The position numbers and the translations under genes were made by a program. A stretch of 64,000 nt of DNA from Kordiimonas pumila (GTDB lineage: Bacteria; Pseudomonadota; Alphaproteobacteria; Sphingomonadales; Kordiimonadaceae). The stretch lies in the NCBI RefSeq assembly GCF_015240255.1, contig NZ_CP061205.1, positions 2,873,501 to 2,937,500 of the forward strand. Reading direction: 5' to 3'. Each line of letters opens with the position of its first letter. Positions within the stretch are counted from its first letter, which is position 1. This document shows, one piece after another, positions 10,440-20,553 of this stretch. The notes beneath the pieces were generated by a model that was given only the letters and a program-made list of their open reading frames with translations, searched no databases and was not told the origin of the DNA.

Positions 10440-12440
10440 TCATGATGCGTCTTCGATTGTCAGGAGGATAGCGCCTCCTGAAATCTGATCGCCGGATTTC
10501 AGGTTAAGATTTGCGACCAAACCATCTCGCGGTGCGACAATAGTTTGTTCCATTTTCATAGCTTCAAGAACGAGAAGTGCCTGACCTTTTGAAACCAGGT
10601 CGCCGTTCGAGGCTTTAACATCTAGAATTTTACCCGGCATCGGTGACAAGACCGTACCAGGACCATCAGCATCATTATCGCTCCCCGCGTCATAGGTGCG
10701 GCGCTTGAGGGTAAGGCTTGTATCTGCGGTAATGAGCGTGACATGGCCCGTACCAGCATCAACAAAAACGCTGTTCCGTTGTCCGTCTAATACATAGCGA
10801 AGGCGGTTATCACCATAGCTAACAATATCAGCAACAAATGATTGATCGCCTATAGTGGCTTTATACTGCCGGTTGTCTTTTTGCAGCACAACCTTAAGGC
10901 TTTCGCCTTCGGCTGCTTCAAACCAGAAGGGCTCTTCATTTGATAGGTTCATGCGGAAAGTATCATTGACGTCCCAAGGGTCAGCGCCATTTTGGCGGCT
11001 TGCGGCAAGGGCAAAAACCGCGACGGCATAATCTCTGGCACATGGCACAGGCTCTGCCAGAAGTGTGCCACTGTGTGTGCCAATAAACCCTGTGTGCACA
11101 TCACCGTCCTGAAACCCTTTATGAGCCAGTAAACGCATTAGAAAGTCACGGTTGGTAGCAAGCCCTGTAATAGGCGTTTCCTGTACCAGTGCAATAAGAG
11201 CCGCAATAGCGCTCTCTCTGTCTTCCCCTTTTGCGATCAGCTTCGCGATCATCGGGTCATAGTATATGGTAACAGCGTCTCCAGCTTTCACACCTGCATC
11301 AATACGCTGGTTTGAACTAGTCGGCGCATCAGGGTTGAACAAAGCAATAGTACCCGTTGAAGGCATAAAATCGTGGTACGGATCTTCGGCATACAGCCGC
11401 ACTTCCACCGCATGGCCGGTTACAGCCGCATTAACACCCTTTTGATCAAGCGGTAGTGGCTTACCTTCTGCAACATACAGTTGCCATTCCACCAAATCCT
11501 GGCCGGTTATCATTTCGGTTACAGGGTGCTCCACCTGTAATCGTGTATTCATTTCCATGAAATAGAAAGGGGCGTCTTGAAGGCCGTTTTCGACATCCAC
11601 TATAAATTCAACAGTACCCGCACCTTCATAGCCAATAGCTTCCGCAGCTTTAACCGCTGCACTGCCCATTGCAGCGCGCATTTCCGCAGTCATGCCGGGG
11701 GCTGGCGCTTCCTCGATAACCTTTTGGTGTCTGCGCTGTAGGGAACAATCGCGTTCAAACAAATGAACTGTGTGGCCACTTCTATCTGCAAACACTTGAA
11801 TTTCAATATGGCGTGGCTTTTGAATATATTTTTCGATCAAAAGGGTATCATTGCTAAACGAGTTTTTACCCTCGCGCCGCGCGCCTTCAATCGCCGCAAC
11901 CAGTTCGCTTTCCTGCATGACCGTGCGCATACCCTTACCGCCGCCACCAGCCACCGCCTTAATGAGTACAGGAAAACCAATTTCCCTAGCCGCTTTTGAA
12001 AGCGTTTCAACAGACTGATCATCGCCGTGATAACCGGGAACTACAGGCACATTCGCATCTTCCATCAGCTTTTTAGCGGCACCTTTAAGTGCCATAGCAC
12101 GCATCGCATCCGCTGAGGGTCCCACAAAGATAATACCGTTTTGAGCACAACTTTCAGCAAAACCGGGGTTTTCGGAAAGGAACCCATAACCCGGGTGAAT
12201 AGCGTCAGCGCCCGTAAGTTTGGCTGCCGCCAGAATTTTATCCGCACACAGATAGCTGTCTGTAGCAGCGGCGCCGCCAATATGCACAGCATCATCTGCC
12301 ATCTGTGTATGCATGCTCCGCGCGTCCGCATCGGAATAAACGGCAACGGTTCGAATCCCCAAACGCTTGCAGGTTTTCATAATTCGGCAGGCAATTTCAC
12401 CGCGGTTTGCAATGAGAAGTGTTTGTATACGGTTACTCAT
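10440..12440 (-). CDS. liuD: 3-Methylcrotonyl-CoA carboxylase, biotinylated alpha subunit
   Basis: About 666 residues: an N-terminal biotin carboxylase (IANRGEIACRIM; ATP-grasp loop GGGGKGMR; EMNTRLQVEHPVTE), a middle BT domain, and a C-terminal biotinyl domain with the carrier Lys in LEAMKMEQ. It carboxylates biotin for transfer to 3-methylcrotonyl-CoA. The start at 12440 forms an ATGA overlap with the hydratase stop; a five-residue-longer frame exists but lies inside that gene. Homologous propionyl- or geranyl-CoA carboxylase alpha chains look similar, so the neighbours (ivd, HMG-CoA lyase) decide the call. Confidence 0.93.
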   Translation of the reverse strand: MSNRIQTLLIANRGEIACRIMKTCKRLGIRTVAVYSDADARSMHTQMADDAVHIGGAAATDSYLCADKILAAAKLTGADAIHPGYGFLSENPGFAESCAQNGIIFVGPSADAMRAMALKGAAKKLMEDANVPVVPGYHGDDQSVETLSKAAREIGFPVLIKAVAGGGGKGMRTVMQESELVAAIEGARREGKNSFSNDTLLIEKYIQKPRHIEIQVFADRSGHTVHLFERDCSLQRRHQKVIEEAPAPGMTAEMRAAMGSAAVKAAEAIGYEGAGTVEFIVDVENGLQDAPFYFMEMNTRLQVEHPVTEMITGQDLVEWQLYVAEGKPLPLDQKGVNAAVTGHAVEVRLYAEDPYHDFMPSTGTIALFNPDAPTSSNQRIDAGVKAGDAVTIYYDPMIAKLIAKGEDRESAIAALIALVQETPITGLATNRDFLMRLLAHKGFQDGDVHTGFIGTHSGTLLAEPVPCARDYAVAVFALAASRQNGADPWDVNDTFRMNLSNEEPFWFEAAEGESLKVVLQKDNRQYKATIGDQSFVADIVSYGDNRLRYVLDGQRNSVFVDAGTGHVTLITADTSLTLKRRTYDAGSDNDADGPGTVLSPMPGKILDVKASNGDLVSKGQALLVLEAMKMEQTIVAPRDGLVANLNLKSGDQISGGAILLTIEDAS

Positions 12441-13231
12441 GACTTCACACTCCATGCTGCAGGGCGCTTTTCTAAAAAGGCCGTTACACCTTCACGGCCC
12501 TCTGTACTGGCGCGGCGGGCGGCAATACGGCGGGCTGTTTCAGTTGTAAGATCCTCCGTTATTTTTTCGCCGCTCACATCACGGATCAAGGCTTTTGCTT
12601 CCTGTTGGGCCATAGGTGCACCCGCGAGAATGTGTTTGATCACTTTACTCGAGAGGCAACTTGCCTCCTGTAGTGACGGTGCGATTTCATGGACAAGGCC
12701 AATACGGCGGGCTTCTTCGGCACCAAAGCGCTCAGCCGTTAAAAAGTAACGTCTTGCGGCACGCTGACCAATAGCTGCTACAACATACGGTGAAATAGTG
12801 GCTGGCGTTAAACCAAGCCGCACTTCAGACAAAGCAAAACTTGCGCTTTCAACTGCTATCACAATATCACAGCATGCCACGAGCCCAACACCGCCGCCGT
12901 ATGCAGCGCCGTTCACTATTGCTATAGTTGGTTTTGGGCATGTATCGAGAGTTCCCAACATACCGGAAAGCTGCTTGGCATCACGCATATTCTGTTCTGC
13001 ACTGTAATTCGCTGCCGCCTTCATCCAGTTAAGGTCTGCACCAGCAGAAAAGTTTTTGCCCGCCCCTGTTAGAATAATTGCTCTCACATCAGGGTTAGTA
13101 CCAAGCGTGGTAAAGCTGTTATTCAGTTCCCATATCAGATCATCATTAAACGCGTTGTGCACATCAGGCCGAGACAGAGTCACAGTTGCTACACCGTCAT
13201 CATCAATTGTGCTTATAAGAGTGTCTACCAT
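12437..13231 (-). CDS. liuC: Methylglutaconyl-CoA hydratase (enoyl-CoA hydratase family)
   Basis: Crotonase-fold protein of 264 residues. The oxyanion-hole segments are NFSAGADLNWM near 66 and GAAYGGGVGLVACCDIV near 110, with EVRLGL following. It would hydrate 3-methylglutaconyl-CoA to HMG-CoA. Its position between the two carboxylase subunit genes, overlapping liuD by four bases, assigns it to leucine catabolism rather than general beta-oxidation. Confidence 0.9.
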   Translation of the reverse strand: MVDTLISTIDDDGVATVTLSRPDVHNAFNDDLIWELNNSFTTLGTNPDVRAIILTGAGKNFSAGADLNWMKAAANYSAEQNMRDAKQLSGMLGTLDTCPKPTIAIVNGAAYGGGVGLVACCDIVIAVESASFALSEVRLGLTPATISPYVVAAIGQRAARRYFLTAERFGAEEARRIGLVHEIAPSLQEASCLSSKVIKHILAGAPMAQQEAKALIRDVSGEKITEDLTTETARRIAARRASTEGREGVTAFLEKRPAAWSVKS

Positions 13232-13241
13232 AGCTTACTCC

Positions 13242-14849
13242 TTACATCCGGAACACGCCGAAGCGTGTTGGCTCTATGGGGGCATTCATGCTGGCAGATA
13301 AGCCTAGGCCAAGCACACGGCGGGTATCGGCAGGGTCAATTACTCCATCATCCCAAAGGCGGGCACTGGCATAATAAGGGTGCCCTTGATGTTCATACAT
13401 ATCGCGTATTGGTTTCCTGAAGGCCTCTTCTTCTTCCGCGGGCCAATTTTCACCGCGAGCTTCCATACCGTCGCGTTTAACCGTCGCCAGTACAGTTGCG
13501 GCTTGCTCACCGCCCATCACAGAAATCCGTGCATTAGGCCACATCCACAGGAAACGCGGCTGATAAGCGCGACCACACATGCCATAGTTACCTGCACCAA
13601 AACTACCCCCAATCAGGATGGTAAACTTGGGCACATTGGCAGAAGCCACAGCCGTTACCATTTTGGCACCGTCGCGGGCAATACCACCATTTTCGTATTT
13701 TTGACCGACCATAAAACCAGTGATATTTTGCAAGAACACAAGCGGAATACCACGCTGTGCACACAGTTCTACAAAGTGCGCGCCTTTAAGGGCACTTTCT
13801 GAAAACAACACCCCGTTGTTGGCAACAATCCCAACCGGATAACCATAAATATGGGCAAAGCCACACACCAGCGTTTCGCCGTACAGCTTTTTAAACTCGT
13901 CAAACTCAGAGCCATCAACAATGCGCGCGATTACTTCGCGTACATCGTAAGGTTGCCGGGTATCCTTTGGGATAACACCGTATATTTCACGCGTATCATA
14001 AAGTGGTTCTTTGACAGGCTTTAGAGTAACCTGCACATCTTTGCGGCGGTTCAGGTTAGCAACTATAGAGCGCGCAAGACCCAGCGCGTGATGGTCATCC
14101 CGTGCCAAATGATCAACCACACCGGAGGTGCGAGCATGCACATCACCGCCGCCCAAATCTTCTGCTGAGACAATCTCACCTGTCGCAGCCTTTACAAGCG
14201 GCGGACCACCAAGGAAAATCGTGCCTTGATTTTGAACAATGATACTTTCATCAGACATGGCAGGCACATAAGCTCCACCAGCTGTACAACTACCCATCAC
14301 AACAGCAATTTGAGGGATACCAACAGCAGACATATTAGCTTGATTATAGAAAATGCGGCCAAAATGGTCCCGATCTGGAAAAACCTCATCCTGATTAGGA
14401 AGGTTGGCACCGCCACTATCGACCAGATACACACAAGGCAAATGGTTTTCCCGTGCTATTTCCTGTGCTCGCAAGTGTTTTTTAACCGTAATCGGGTAGT
14501 AGGTACCGCCTTTTACTGTCGCATCATTGCAAACAATCATGCACTCTGTGCCTTCAACCCTACCAATACCTGCAATCACACCGCCTGCAGGAATGTCAGC
14601 ATCATACATGCCGTAACCTGCAAGCTGAGAAAGCTCCATAAAAGGACTACTTTCATCCAGAAGTGCATTTACGCGCTCACGCGGCAACAACTTACCACGA
14701 GCTAAATGCTTTTCGCGGGCACGCTCTGGCCCACCCAAGCTAATTGTGGATATCTTTTCATTCAGGTCGTTAACCTGAGTTTGCATATGGTCAAAATTGC
14801 GGTCAAAGTCCGCACCACCAACTTGAATGGTAGACTGTATTACGGCCAT
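13242..14849 (-). CDS. liuB: 3-Methylcrotonyl-CoA carboxylase, carboxyltransferase beta subunit
   Basis: Carboxyltransferase of 535 residues with paired crotonase-like domains. [28 protein letters not shown] and [16 protein letters not shown] are highly characteristic of methylcrotonyl-CoA carboxylase beta. The late [20 protein letters not shown] matches the CoA/biotin pocket. It is the first gene of the liu operon, 10 bases ahead of liuC, with GGGGAAG ahead of its start and a divergent LysR gene 119 bases away. Confidence 0.95.
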   Translation of the reverse strand: MAVIQSTIQVGGADFDRNFDHMQTQVNDLNEKISTISLGGPERAREKHLARGKLLPRERVNALLDESSPFMELSQLAGYGMYDADIPAGGVIAGIGRVEGTECMIVCNDATVKGGTYYPITVKKHLRAQEIARENHLPCVYLVDSGGANLPNQDEVFPDRDHFGRIFYNQANMSAVGIPQIAVVMGSCTAGGAYVPAMSDESIIVQNQGTIFLGGPPLVKAATGEIVSAEDLGGGDVHARTSGVVDHLARDDHHALGLARSIVANLNRRKDVQVTLKPVKEPLYDTREIYGVIPKDTRQPYDVREVIARIVDGSEFDEFKKLYGETLVCGFAHIYGYPVGIVANNGVLFSESALKGAHFVELCAQRGIPLVFLQNITGFMVGQKYENGGIARDGAKMVTAVASANVPKFTILIGGSFGAGNYGMCGRAYQPRFLWMWPNARISVMGGEQAATVLATVKRDGMEARGENWPAEEEEAFRKPIRDMYEHQGHPYYASARLWDDGVIDPADTRRVLGLGLSASMNAPIEPTRFGVFRM

Positions 14850-14968
14850 GTAGAAAACTTCCCCTTAAGCACAAAACAAACGTGCTTGTTCCTTCTTGTC
14901 TGGTACTATAGAGAAAGCCGTGGTATTGGTAAAATTGAAGAAAAAAATAGAATTGATAGATATTGTCT

Positions 14969-15859
14969 ATGATGGATTTATATTTACTGCGTTACTTTCT
15001 AGCTGTTGTGGAAACTGGCAGCTTTACTCGTGCCGCTGACAGAGTGTTTGTCACACAGCCAACCCTATCTGCTGGTATTAAAAAGCTGGAAGCCCAAGTA
15101 GGCCAAGCGCTTTTTGAACGAACGAACAGACGCGTATTTCTGACAGATGCCGGCACTCGTTTCCTGCCACGCGCAAAAGCCATTCTCCATGAATGCAATA
15201 TGGCCATACAAGCTCTTGACGAGGTTGCTAGTGCCCCGGTGTTACGTATTGGCATTCTTACTACACTTTCCAACCGCGCTGTTGGCAACCTGCTGGCTGA
15301 TTTCAGGAAAATAGATTCTAAAATCACTATCGAAGTATATGACGGCACCGAACAAGAGCTGACCAACCGGTTAGAAGACAGAAGCCTTGATTATGCGCTT
15401 TCCATTCATAGGGGTGAAGATGAAAGCAAGGCCCTGCCTCTTTTTGACGAAGCCTATAAGTTTATTTTGCCCAAAGACCATGCCCTTACGTCCAGAACTG
15501 CAGTTTCAGCAATAGACCTTGTTGAAGTATACATGATTGTTCGTAGCAGATGCGAGGTATTATCAGAGACCAGCCGGTATTTCACAGACAAAAACATCCG
15601 TCCAAGACTAGTGTATAGAACCCCCAATGACAGCCGAGCAATTGCAATGGTCGCCGCGGGTATAGGCGGCACTCTAGTTCCCGAAAGCCTTTTGAATGAA
15701 AATGTAAAAGCTGTCACCCTAACTGGCTTCGATTACCGCCGACGCCTTGCGCTTTTTAAACCACGCTATCAGTTGCCAAAAAGCCTGCACCCTGTAGCAG
15801 AGTGTTTTGAAAACCATGTCCTGCAATCATGGGGCGAAAAAACCAAAGCATTGGATTAA
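14969..15859 (+). CDS. LysR-family transcriptional regulator next to the liu operon
   Basis: About 296 residues. The DNA-binding domain is YFLAVVETGSFTRAADRVFVTQPTLSAGIKKLEAQVG, followed by a LysR effector-binding domain. I prefer the ATG at 14969 over a TTG two codons earlier; neither has a strong ribosome site. It is divergent from liuB, so it is a candidate local regulator of isovalerate/leucine catabolism. Many genomes use a MerR-type LiuR instead, so this would be a different control solution. It may be co-transcribed with the next gene, 28 bases downstream. Confidence 0.85.
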   Translation: MMDLYLLRYFLAVVETGSFTRAADRVFVTQPTLSAGIKKLEAQVGQALFERTNRRVFLTDAGTRFLPRAKAILHECNMAIQALDEVASAPVLRIGILTTLSNRAVGNLLADFRKIDSKITIEVYDGTEQELTNRLEDRSLDYALSIHRGEDESKALPLFDEAYKFILPKDHALTSRTAVSAIDLVEVYMIVRSRCEVLSETSRYFTDKNIRPRLVYRTPNDSRAIAMVAAGIGGTLVPESLLNENVKAVTLTGFDYRRRLALFKPRYQLPKSLHPVAECFENHVLQSWGEKTKALD

Positions 15860-15886
15860 AACAGGCATTTAAGGGGAGATCATACT

Positions 15887-16450
15887 TTGACCAGCTTGCT
15901 TCATAAAAAAACATCGCACCTGCTTGTAATTGACATACAGCAAAACCTTCTTCCCCTTATTCCTACTATCAACACTGTGCAAAGCACATGTCTCAGGCTA
16001 CTTCAAATTGCACAGCAACTCCATGTAAGCAAAACGCTGAGTGAGCATTATGTTAAAGGCTTGGGGCCTACTCCCCCTATCTTACGCGAACACTTTGAAG
16101 CAAAAGACACCTTCGAAAAGGTTCACTTTTCTTGTGTAGCCGATCAAGCGCTGAACCACCGCTTTATCTCTATCAAAAACCAAGGCATTAATCAGATTGT
16201 GCTCTGCGGACTTGAAACACATGTTTGCATATTGCAAACAGCTTTTGGCCTTGTAGATATGGGGTTTGATATTTTTGTTGTCGCAGATGCTACCGCTGCT
16301 CGTACTGAAGAAAAATCTCGCATCGGTTTAGCGAGGTTACACCAAAAAGGCATTACTATTGTTGATAGTGACATGGTGCTCTTTGAATGGCTTGAACAGG
16401 CTGGCACAGCAGACTTCAAAGCCGCTCTCCCTCTTATAAAATCATCCTGA
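15887..16450 (+). CDS. Isochorismatase-family cysteine hydrolase
   Basis: 187 residues with the Rossmann-like isochorismatase fold. Catalytic Asp is in VIDIQQN near residue 16, a Lys in DTFEKVHFSC near 79, and the nucleophile Cys is in GLETHVCILQTA near 108. The reading frame opens with TTG at 15887, preceded by AAGGGGAG at suitable spacing, which makes this rare start credible. Members of the family hydrolyse amides or enol ethers (nicotinamide, N-carbamoyl compounds, isochorismate). The single-domain form with THVC resembles YcaC/nicotinamidase-like hydrolases of unknown substrate. It probably forms a transcript with the LysR gene. Confidence 0.82.
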   Translation: MTSLLHKKTSHLLVIDIQQNLLPLIPTINTVQSTCLRLLQIAQQLHVSKTLSEHYVKGLGPTPPILREHFEAKDTFEKVHFSCVADQALNHRFISIKNQGINQIVLCGLETHVCILQTAFGLVDMGFDIFVVADATAARTEEKSRIGLARLHQKGITIVDSDMVLFEWLEQAGTADFKAALPLIKSS

Positions 16451-16455
16451 CATAC

Positions 16456-16484
16456 AAAAAACCCCGGTAAAAACCGGGGTTTTA
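16456..16484. terminator. Bidirectional rho-independent terminator
   Basis: AAAACCCCGGT pairs perfectly with ACCGGGGTTTT around a short A-rich loop, with A and T runs outside. It sits between the convergent isochorismatase-like gene and the SDR gene and can serve both. Confidence 0.9.
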
Positions 16485-16514
16485 AACATCTCATAGAATA
16501 GATTGCTGTACTGA

Positions 16515-17276
16515 CTAGCGCGGCGCCATCCGTATAGCGCCGTCAAGACGGATTGTCTCGCCGTTCAGCATTGGGTTGTCAATGATGCTCATTGCAAGCA
16601 GCGCATATTCCTCTGGTTTACCCATACGGCTAGGGAAAGGCACCTGGCTACCGAGGGATTCTTGAAGTTCAGGGCTCATACCAGCGAGCATTGGTGTCCA
16701 GAAAATGCCGGGTGCAATAGCACAGACACGAATACCAAACTGTGCCAAATCACGCGCAACCGGCAGCATAATACCAGCAATCGCTGCCTTAGAGGCAGAG
16801 TAAGCAGCCTGGCCAATCTGACCGTCAAACGCCGCTACACTTGCTGTATTTACAATAACGCCACGTTCTTCACCAACAGGCTCCGCAGTGCTAAGGCGCG
16901 CCGCGAATTTTGACAGCACATTATAACTGCCAATCAAGTTCACATCTATAACCTTACGAAACTGGTCCATAGGAAAAGGCTTGGCTTCCCGGCCTACAGT
17001 TTTAGCCCCCATCACAATACCCGCGCAGTTCACAAGAATGCGGCTAGTACCGTGCGCGGCTTCGGCAGCATCAAGGCCGGCAATGACGCTTTCTTCGTTT
17101 GTTACATCAACTTTAACAAATTTGCCGCCAATTTTCTTGGCCTGAGCAAGACCAGCTTCTTCGTTAACGTCAAAGATAGTTACTTTTGCTCCAGCCGCAG
17201 CAAGTGCCTCTGCTGTTGCCCCACCAAGGCCAGATGACCCCCCTGTTACAACTGCCCCTAAACCTGTTACTTTCAC
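16515..17276 (-). CDS. Short-chain dehydrogenase, type II 3-hydroxyacyl-CoA dehydrogenase-like
   Basis: SDR of 253 residues. GGSSGLGGATAEALAAAG is the NAD loop, and NCAGI near 85 and YSASKAAI near 160 are the core motifs. The sequence, with DQFRKVIDVNLIGSYNV and GIFWTPMLAGM, resembles bacterial HSD17B10-like enzymes that oxidise 3-hydroxyacyl-CoA or 2-methyl-3-hydroxybutyryl-CoA. A role in branched-chain or short acyl-CoA oxidation fits the leucine operon nearby, though it is transcribed alone. Promoter-region inverted repeat TCGTAAAA...TTTTACGA at 17405-17431 lies upstream. Confidence 0.82.
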   Translation of the reverse strand: MKVTGLGAVVTGGSSGLGGATAEALAAAGAKVTIFDVNEEAGLAQAKKIGGKFVKVDVTNEESVIAGLDAAEAAHGTSRILVNCAGIVMGAKTVGREAKPFPMDQFRKVIDVNLIGSYNVLSKFAARLSTAEPVGEERGVIVNTASVAAFDGQIGQAAYSASKAAIAGIMLPVARDLAQFGIRVCAIAPGIFWTPMLAGMSPELQESLGSQVPFPSRMGKPEEYALLAMSIIDNPMLNGETIRLDGAIRMAPR

Positions 17277-17404
17277 GGATATTACCTTTCTTTTTGTCGC
17301 GGTATTTTCATGACACCGTTTTTCTTCAGAAGTGGGAGGAAACTATCCTCTTATTTTATACAGGCACGTTCCTATCACATTCTGCGGCATGCAATAAAGC
17401 GTGT

Positions 17405-17431
17405 TCGTAAAACAGAGCAGTGATTTTACGA
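17405..17431. promoter_or_regulatory. Inverted repeat between SDR and Lrp genes
   Basis: TCGTAAAA and TTTTACGA arms are separated by 11 bases in the 273-base divergent intergenic region. It could bind the Lrp-type regulator encoded next to it. The rest of the region is AT-rich promoter DNA with no further gene. Confidence 0.35.
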
Positions 17432-17549
17432 CAAGACCATAAATCTATTATATTTATACTTAATAATAAAAAATACAGTATTATTTATACAAGAATTTGA
17501 TATTATAATCATAACAAGCATAGCTCATACGTTTTTCAGGACCACCCAA

Positions 17550-18020
17550 ATGGCAGAACTCGACAAACTGGACCGCAAAATCCTTTCCCTCATTCAATCA
17601 GATGCAAGCCTTACCGCATCAGAAATTGCAGAAAGGATCAATCTGTCGCAGCCACCTTGCTGGCGGCGTATTAAGCGCCTTGAGGATGAAGGCTATATAA
17701 ACCGTAGAGTTGGCATTCTTGATCGTAGAAAACTGGGTTTTAATGTTGTGATCTATACTGAGGTGAAATTAAGTGCAAATGGCAGGCAAGGCGTAGGCGA
17801 TTTTGAAGATAAAATACGCTCATTCCCAGAAGTAACAGAATGTTACGTAATGATGGGCCGTACTGATTTTTTACTGCGTATTGTCACAAAAGATATTGAT
17901 TCCTACGAAGAATTTTTCAGAGAGCATCTTTCGCAGCTTCCCGGTGTTCTTGATATCAATTCAAGCGTTGCCCTTACAGAGGTAAAATACACCACAGAAA
18001 TACCGCTTAAAGTCATTTAG
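17550..18020 (+). CDS. Lrp/AsnC-family transcriptional regulator
   Basis: 156 residues: helix-turn-helix (LDRKILSLIQSDASLTASEIAERINLSQPPCWRRIKRLEDEG) followed by a RAM domain for amino-acid sensing (TECYVMMGRTDFLLRIVTKDIDSYEEF). Lrp-type KynR proteins control kynurenine genes in some proteobacteria. Here the gene sits tail to tail with kynA, 39 bases away, so a tryptophan- or kynurenine-responsive role is plausible but inferred. Confidence 0.88.
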   Translation: MAELDKLDRKILSLIQSDASLTASEIAERINLSQPPCWRRIKRLEDEGYINRRVGILDRRKLGFNVVIYTEVKLSANGRQGVGDFEDKIRSFPEVTECYVMMGRTDFLLRIVTKDIDSYEEFFREHLSQLPGVLDINSSVALTEVKYTTEIPLKVI

Positions 18021-18033
18021 CGAATAAGCTTCA

Positions 18034-18051
18034 GGCCGGTTTTACCCGGCC
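18034..18051. terminator. Hairpin between convergent lrp and kynA
   Basis: GGCCGG and CCGGCC arms with a six-base loop lie midway between two converging stop codons. T and A content beside the stem is modest, so this is a likely but not strong terminator. Confidence 0.55.
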
Positions 18052-18059
18052 AGGCTGAT

Positions 18060-18857
18060 TTAAAGCGACGTCCGGATGTTCCACAGCTCAGGGAACAGGA
18101 CGACAGAGAGCATTTTTTGTAAATATGCCACACCCGATGTCCCCCCCGTGCCACGCTTAAAACCCATAACACGTTCAACAGTGGTTACATGGTTAAAGCG
18201 CCACCGCCGAAAATAGTCTTCGAAATCAACCAACTTTTCCGCAAGCTCGTAAAGGTCCCAATACTCTTCTGGTTTTGCATAAACAGTAAGCCATGCCTTA
18301 GCAACACTGTCATTCGCTTCATAAGCGCCAGACCAGTCCCGCGAGAGCATTTTATCATCAATATCAAAACCGCGCCGTTTCAGTAGCAGCAGCACCTCGT
18401 CGTATATGCTTGGCTCGTTCAATAGTATTTCAAGATAGGTATAAATAGTCTCTGTATGAGCATGTGGCTGCAACATCGCTGCATTTTTATTACCCGCAAC
18501 ATATTCAATTGCCCGATATTGATACGACTGAAAGCCGGATGATTTACCCAGTGAATCACGAAAGGTTGTATACTCGCTTGGTGTCATTGTGCGCAGCACA
18601 TCCCACGCAGAATTTAACTGCTCAAAAATACGCGCCACCCTTGTCAGCATCTTAAAACATGGCTGTAGCTTGTCTGCCTGAATAGCTTTTTTGGCAGCCT
18701 TCATTTCATGCAAGGCCAGCTTCATCCACAATTCCGATGTTTGATGCTGGATAATAAACAGCACTTCGTCGTGGGCATCTGAAAGAGGTCCCTGTGCCTC
18801 TAGGATTTTAGAAAGCTGTAGATAATCACCGTACGACATTTTGTCTTCAAATGTCAT
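18060..18857 (-). CDS. kynA: Tryptophan 2,3-dioxygenase
   Basis: Haem enzyme opening tryptophan to N-formylkynurenine. Family landmarks are MSYGDYLQL near the start, [18 protein letters not shown] with the distal His, and [12 protein letters not shown], with a late [27 protein letters not shown] carrying the proximal His and substrate-binding Arg/Thr. The ATG at 18857 follows AGAAGGGGCAC. A GTG at 18896 that overlaps the kynU stop would add 13 residues and cannot be excluded. It is the last gene of the tryptophan-anthranilate operon. Confidence 0.95.
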   Translation of the reverse strand: MTFEDKMSYGDYLQLSKILEAQGPLSDAHDEVLFIIQHQTSELWMKLALHEMKAAKKAIQADKLQPCFKMLTRVARIFEQLNSAWDVLRTMTPSEYTTFRDSLGKSSGFQSYQYRAIEYVAGNKNAAMLQPHAHTETIYTYLEILLNEPSIYDEVLLLLKRRGFDIDDKMLSRDWSGAYEANDSVAKAWLTVYAKPEEYWDLYELAEKLVDFEDYFRRWRFNHVTTVERVMGFKRGTGGTSGVAYLQKMLSVVLFPELWNIRTSL

Positions 18858-18892
18858 ATGTGCCCCTTCTTCGCCTGGGTTATATGCTTTTG

Positions 18893-20134
18893 TCACGTTA
18901 CTTTCTCCTGCACCCTGTAGATGGGCTTACACCATTCTTTCGTTTTCAATATCATCTCAAGCGTCTCTGCGGCCTTGGCTACATCGTGGTACCCAACATA
19001 AAGGGGGGTAAAGCCAAACCGAATGATATCCGGTGCACGAAAGTCTCCTATTACACCGTGGGCAATCAAGGCCTGCATGACTGCGTAGCCGTCTGCACAG
19101 CGGAAAGATATCTGACTGCCGCGTTCAGCAGCATTCCGGGGGCTAACAAGCTCAAGGCCCAACCCAACACACCGTTCCTCAACTTCAGCAATAAATAATT
19201 CTGAAAGAGCGATAGACTTTTCACGAACTTGCCGCATGTCTACATCTGCCCATGCATCTAGCGCAGCATCTAACGCAGACAAGGCAAGCACTGGCGGCGT
19301 GCCCGCTGCCATGCGCCTAATACCCTCTGCTGGTATATAGGCAAGATCAAAAGCAAAAGGCTTTTCATGCCCCATCCAACCGGTCAATACTGGCTTAACC
19401 TGTTTTTGGTGCTTTGGCGCAACATAAATAAAGGCAGGCGACCCTGGCCCCCCATTCAAATATTTATAGCTACACCCAACAGCCAAATCAGCGCCAACAC
19501 CTGTCAGGTCTATTTCCAAAGCCCCCGCTGAATGACACAAATCCCACACAGCAATTGCACCTGCATCATGGGCGCGGGCTGTTAGAGCTGCCATATCATG
19601 CTTTCTGCCAGTACGGTAATCTACCTCTGTTATCAGGGTTGCCGCGATAGTTTCATCAATTGCATCATATACTTCATCGGGTGCGACAATCTTGAGGCTA
19701 TAGCCTTCACCCATCTGGGCCACAACGCTTTGAGTAATATAGAGATCTGTTGGGAAATTGCCGCTATCGGATAGAATAACCCTGCGTTCCGGGTTGAGAG
19801 AAAAAGCCGCAAATACCGCTTTAGCAACATTCAGACTGGTCGAATCTGCAGCCAATACCGAGCCTGCTTCTGCCCCAATTAACCGGGCAATCTTATTGCC
19901 AACAGTAATAGGCAGATCAATCCACTCATGTTTGTTCCAGCCCCGAATTAGGCTGACGCCCCATTCTTCCTCAACTGTTTTTTGCACCCTTTGCTTCACG
20001 GCACTAGGTAAAACACCAAGCGAATTACCATCAAGATATATCACGCCGTCAGGGAGCGAAAATTCTGCTCGTTTATGCCTTAAAGGGTCAGTTGTATCGA
20101 GGCGCTCCAGTGCGATATCAGATATAGTTGGCAT
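18893..20134 (-). CDS. kynU: Kynureninase
   Basis: PLP enzyme of 413 residues cleaving kynurenine to anthranilate and alanine. [11 protein letters not shown] near 30 is the family start and [11 protein letters not shown] the middle. [15 protein letters not shown] contains the Schiff-base Lys. The ATG at 20134 overlaps the RidA stop (TGATG). It links kynA to the 2-aminobenzoyl-CoA genes in the same transcript, giving anthranilate directly to the CoA ligase encoded upstream. Confidence 0.95.
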   Translation of the reverse strand: MPTISDIALERLDTTDPLRHKRAEFSLPDGVIYLDGNSLGVLPSAVKQRVQKTVEEEWGVSLIRGWNKHEWIDLPITVGNKIARLIGAEAGSVLAADSTSLNVAKAVFAAFSLNPERRVILSDSGNFPTDLYITQSVVAQMGEGYSLKIVAPDEVYDAIDETIAATLITEVDYRTGRKHDMAALTARAHDAGAIAVWDLCHSAGALEIDLTGVGADLAVGCSYKYLNGGPGSPAFIYVAPKHQKQVKPVLTGWMGHEKPFAFDLAYIPAEGIRRMAAGTPPVLALSALDAALDAWADVDMRQVREKSIALSELFIAEVEERCVGLGLELVSPRNAAERGSQISFRCADGYAVMQALIAHGVIGDFRAPDIIRFGFTPLYVGYHDVAKAAETLEMILKTKEWCKPIYRVQEKVT

Positions 20135-20538
20135 CAAAAATCACCTTTAATAACAGCGGTCGCTTCTATTTCAATTTTTGCAGCGTCTTCTATCAGATCA
20201 GCTACTTGCACAACAGACATTGCCGGATAGTGCGCACCAAAAATCGACCGATAAATACGGCCAATTTCTTTAAGGTTTGCAAGATATTCGCTCTTATCAG
20301 TAATGAACCATGTAAGGCGCACCAAATCTTTTGGGGCAGCACCTGCTTCACTCAATAAAACTGCAATATTGTTTAAAGTCTGCTCAAACTGTTCGGCAAA
20401 GGTCTGGGCTTCAAAAACCTGATTTTCATTCCAGCCAATCTGCCCCCCCAGAAATATCATCGTGCCAGAAGCAACCATGCCATTTGAGTAACCAATGGGC
20501 TGCTTCCAACCATCAGGGAGCAAATGCATATGTGTCAT
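20134..20538 (-). CDS. RidA/YjgF-family protein
   Basis: 134-residue chorismate-mutase-like trimer subunit typical of Rid proteins: YSNGMVASGTMIFLGGQIGWNE near the N-terminus and a variable region in place of the canonical RNPxxCRA (the KIEIEATAVI end has no obvious Arg at that site). Rid enzymes hydrolyse reactive enamines or imines to ketones. In this operon it may deaminate the 2-amino (enamine) intermediate formed after ring reduction of 2-aminobenzoyl-CoA. That role is inference from context. It overlaps kynU by the TGATG junction. Confidence 0.8.
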   Translation of the reverse strand: MTHMHLLPDGWKQPIGYSNGMVASGTMIFLGGQIGWNENQVFEAQTFAEQFEQTLNNIAVLLSEAGAAPKDLVRLTWFITDKSEYLANLKEIGRIYRSIFGAHYPAMSVVQVADLIEDAAKIEIEATAVIKGDF

Positions 20539-20553
20539 TAACTTTTCCTATCT

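Noticed and set aside
12345-12362. GGTTCGAATCCC, similar to a tRNA T-loop
   Set aside because: It lies within the carboxylase alpha coding sequence, and no cloverleaf or acceptor stem surrounds it.
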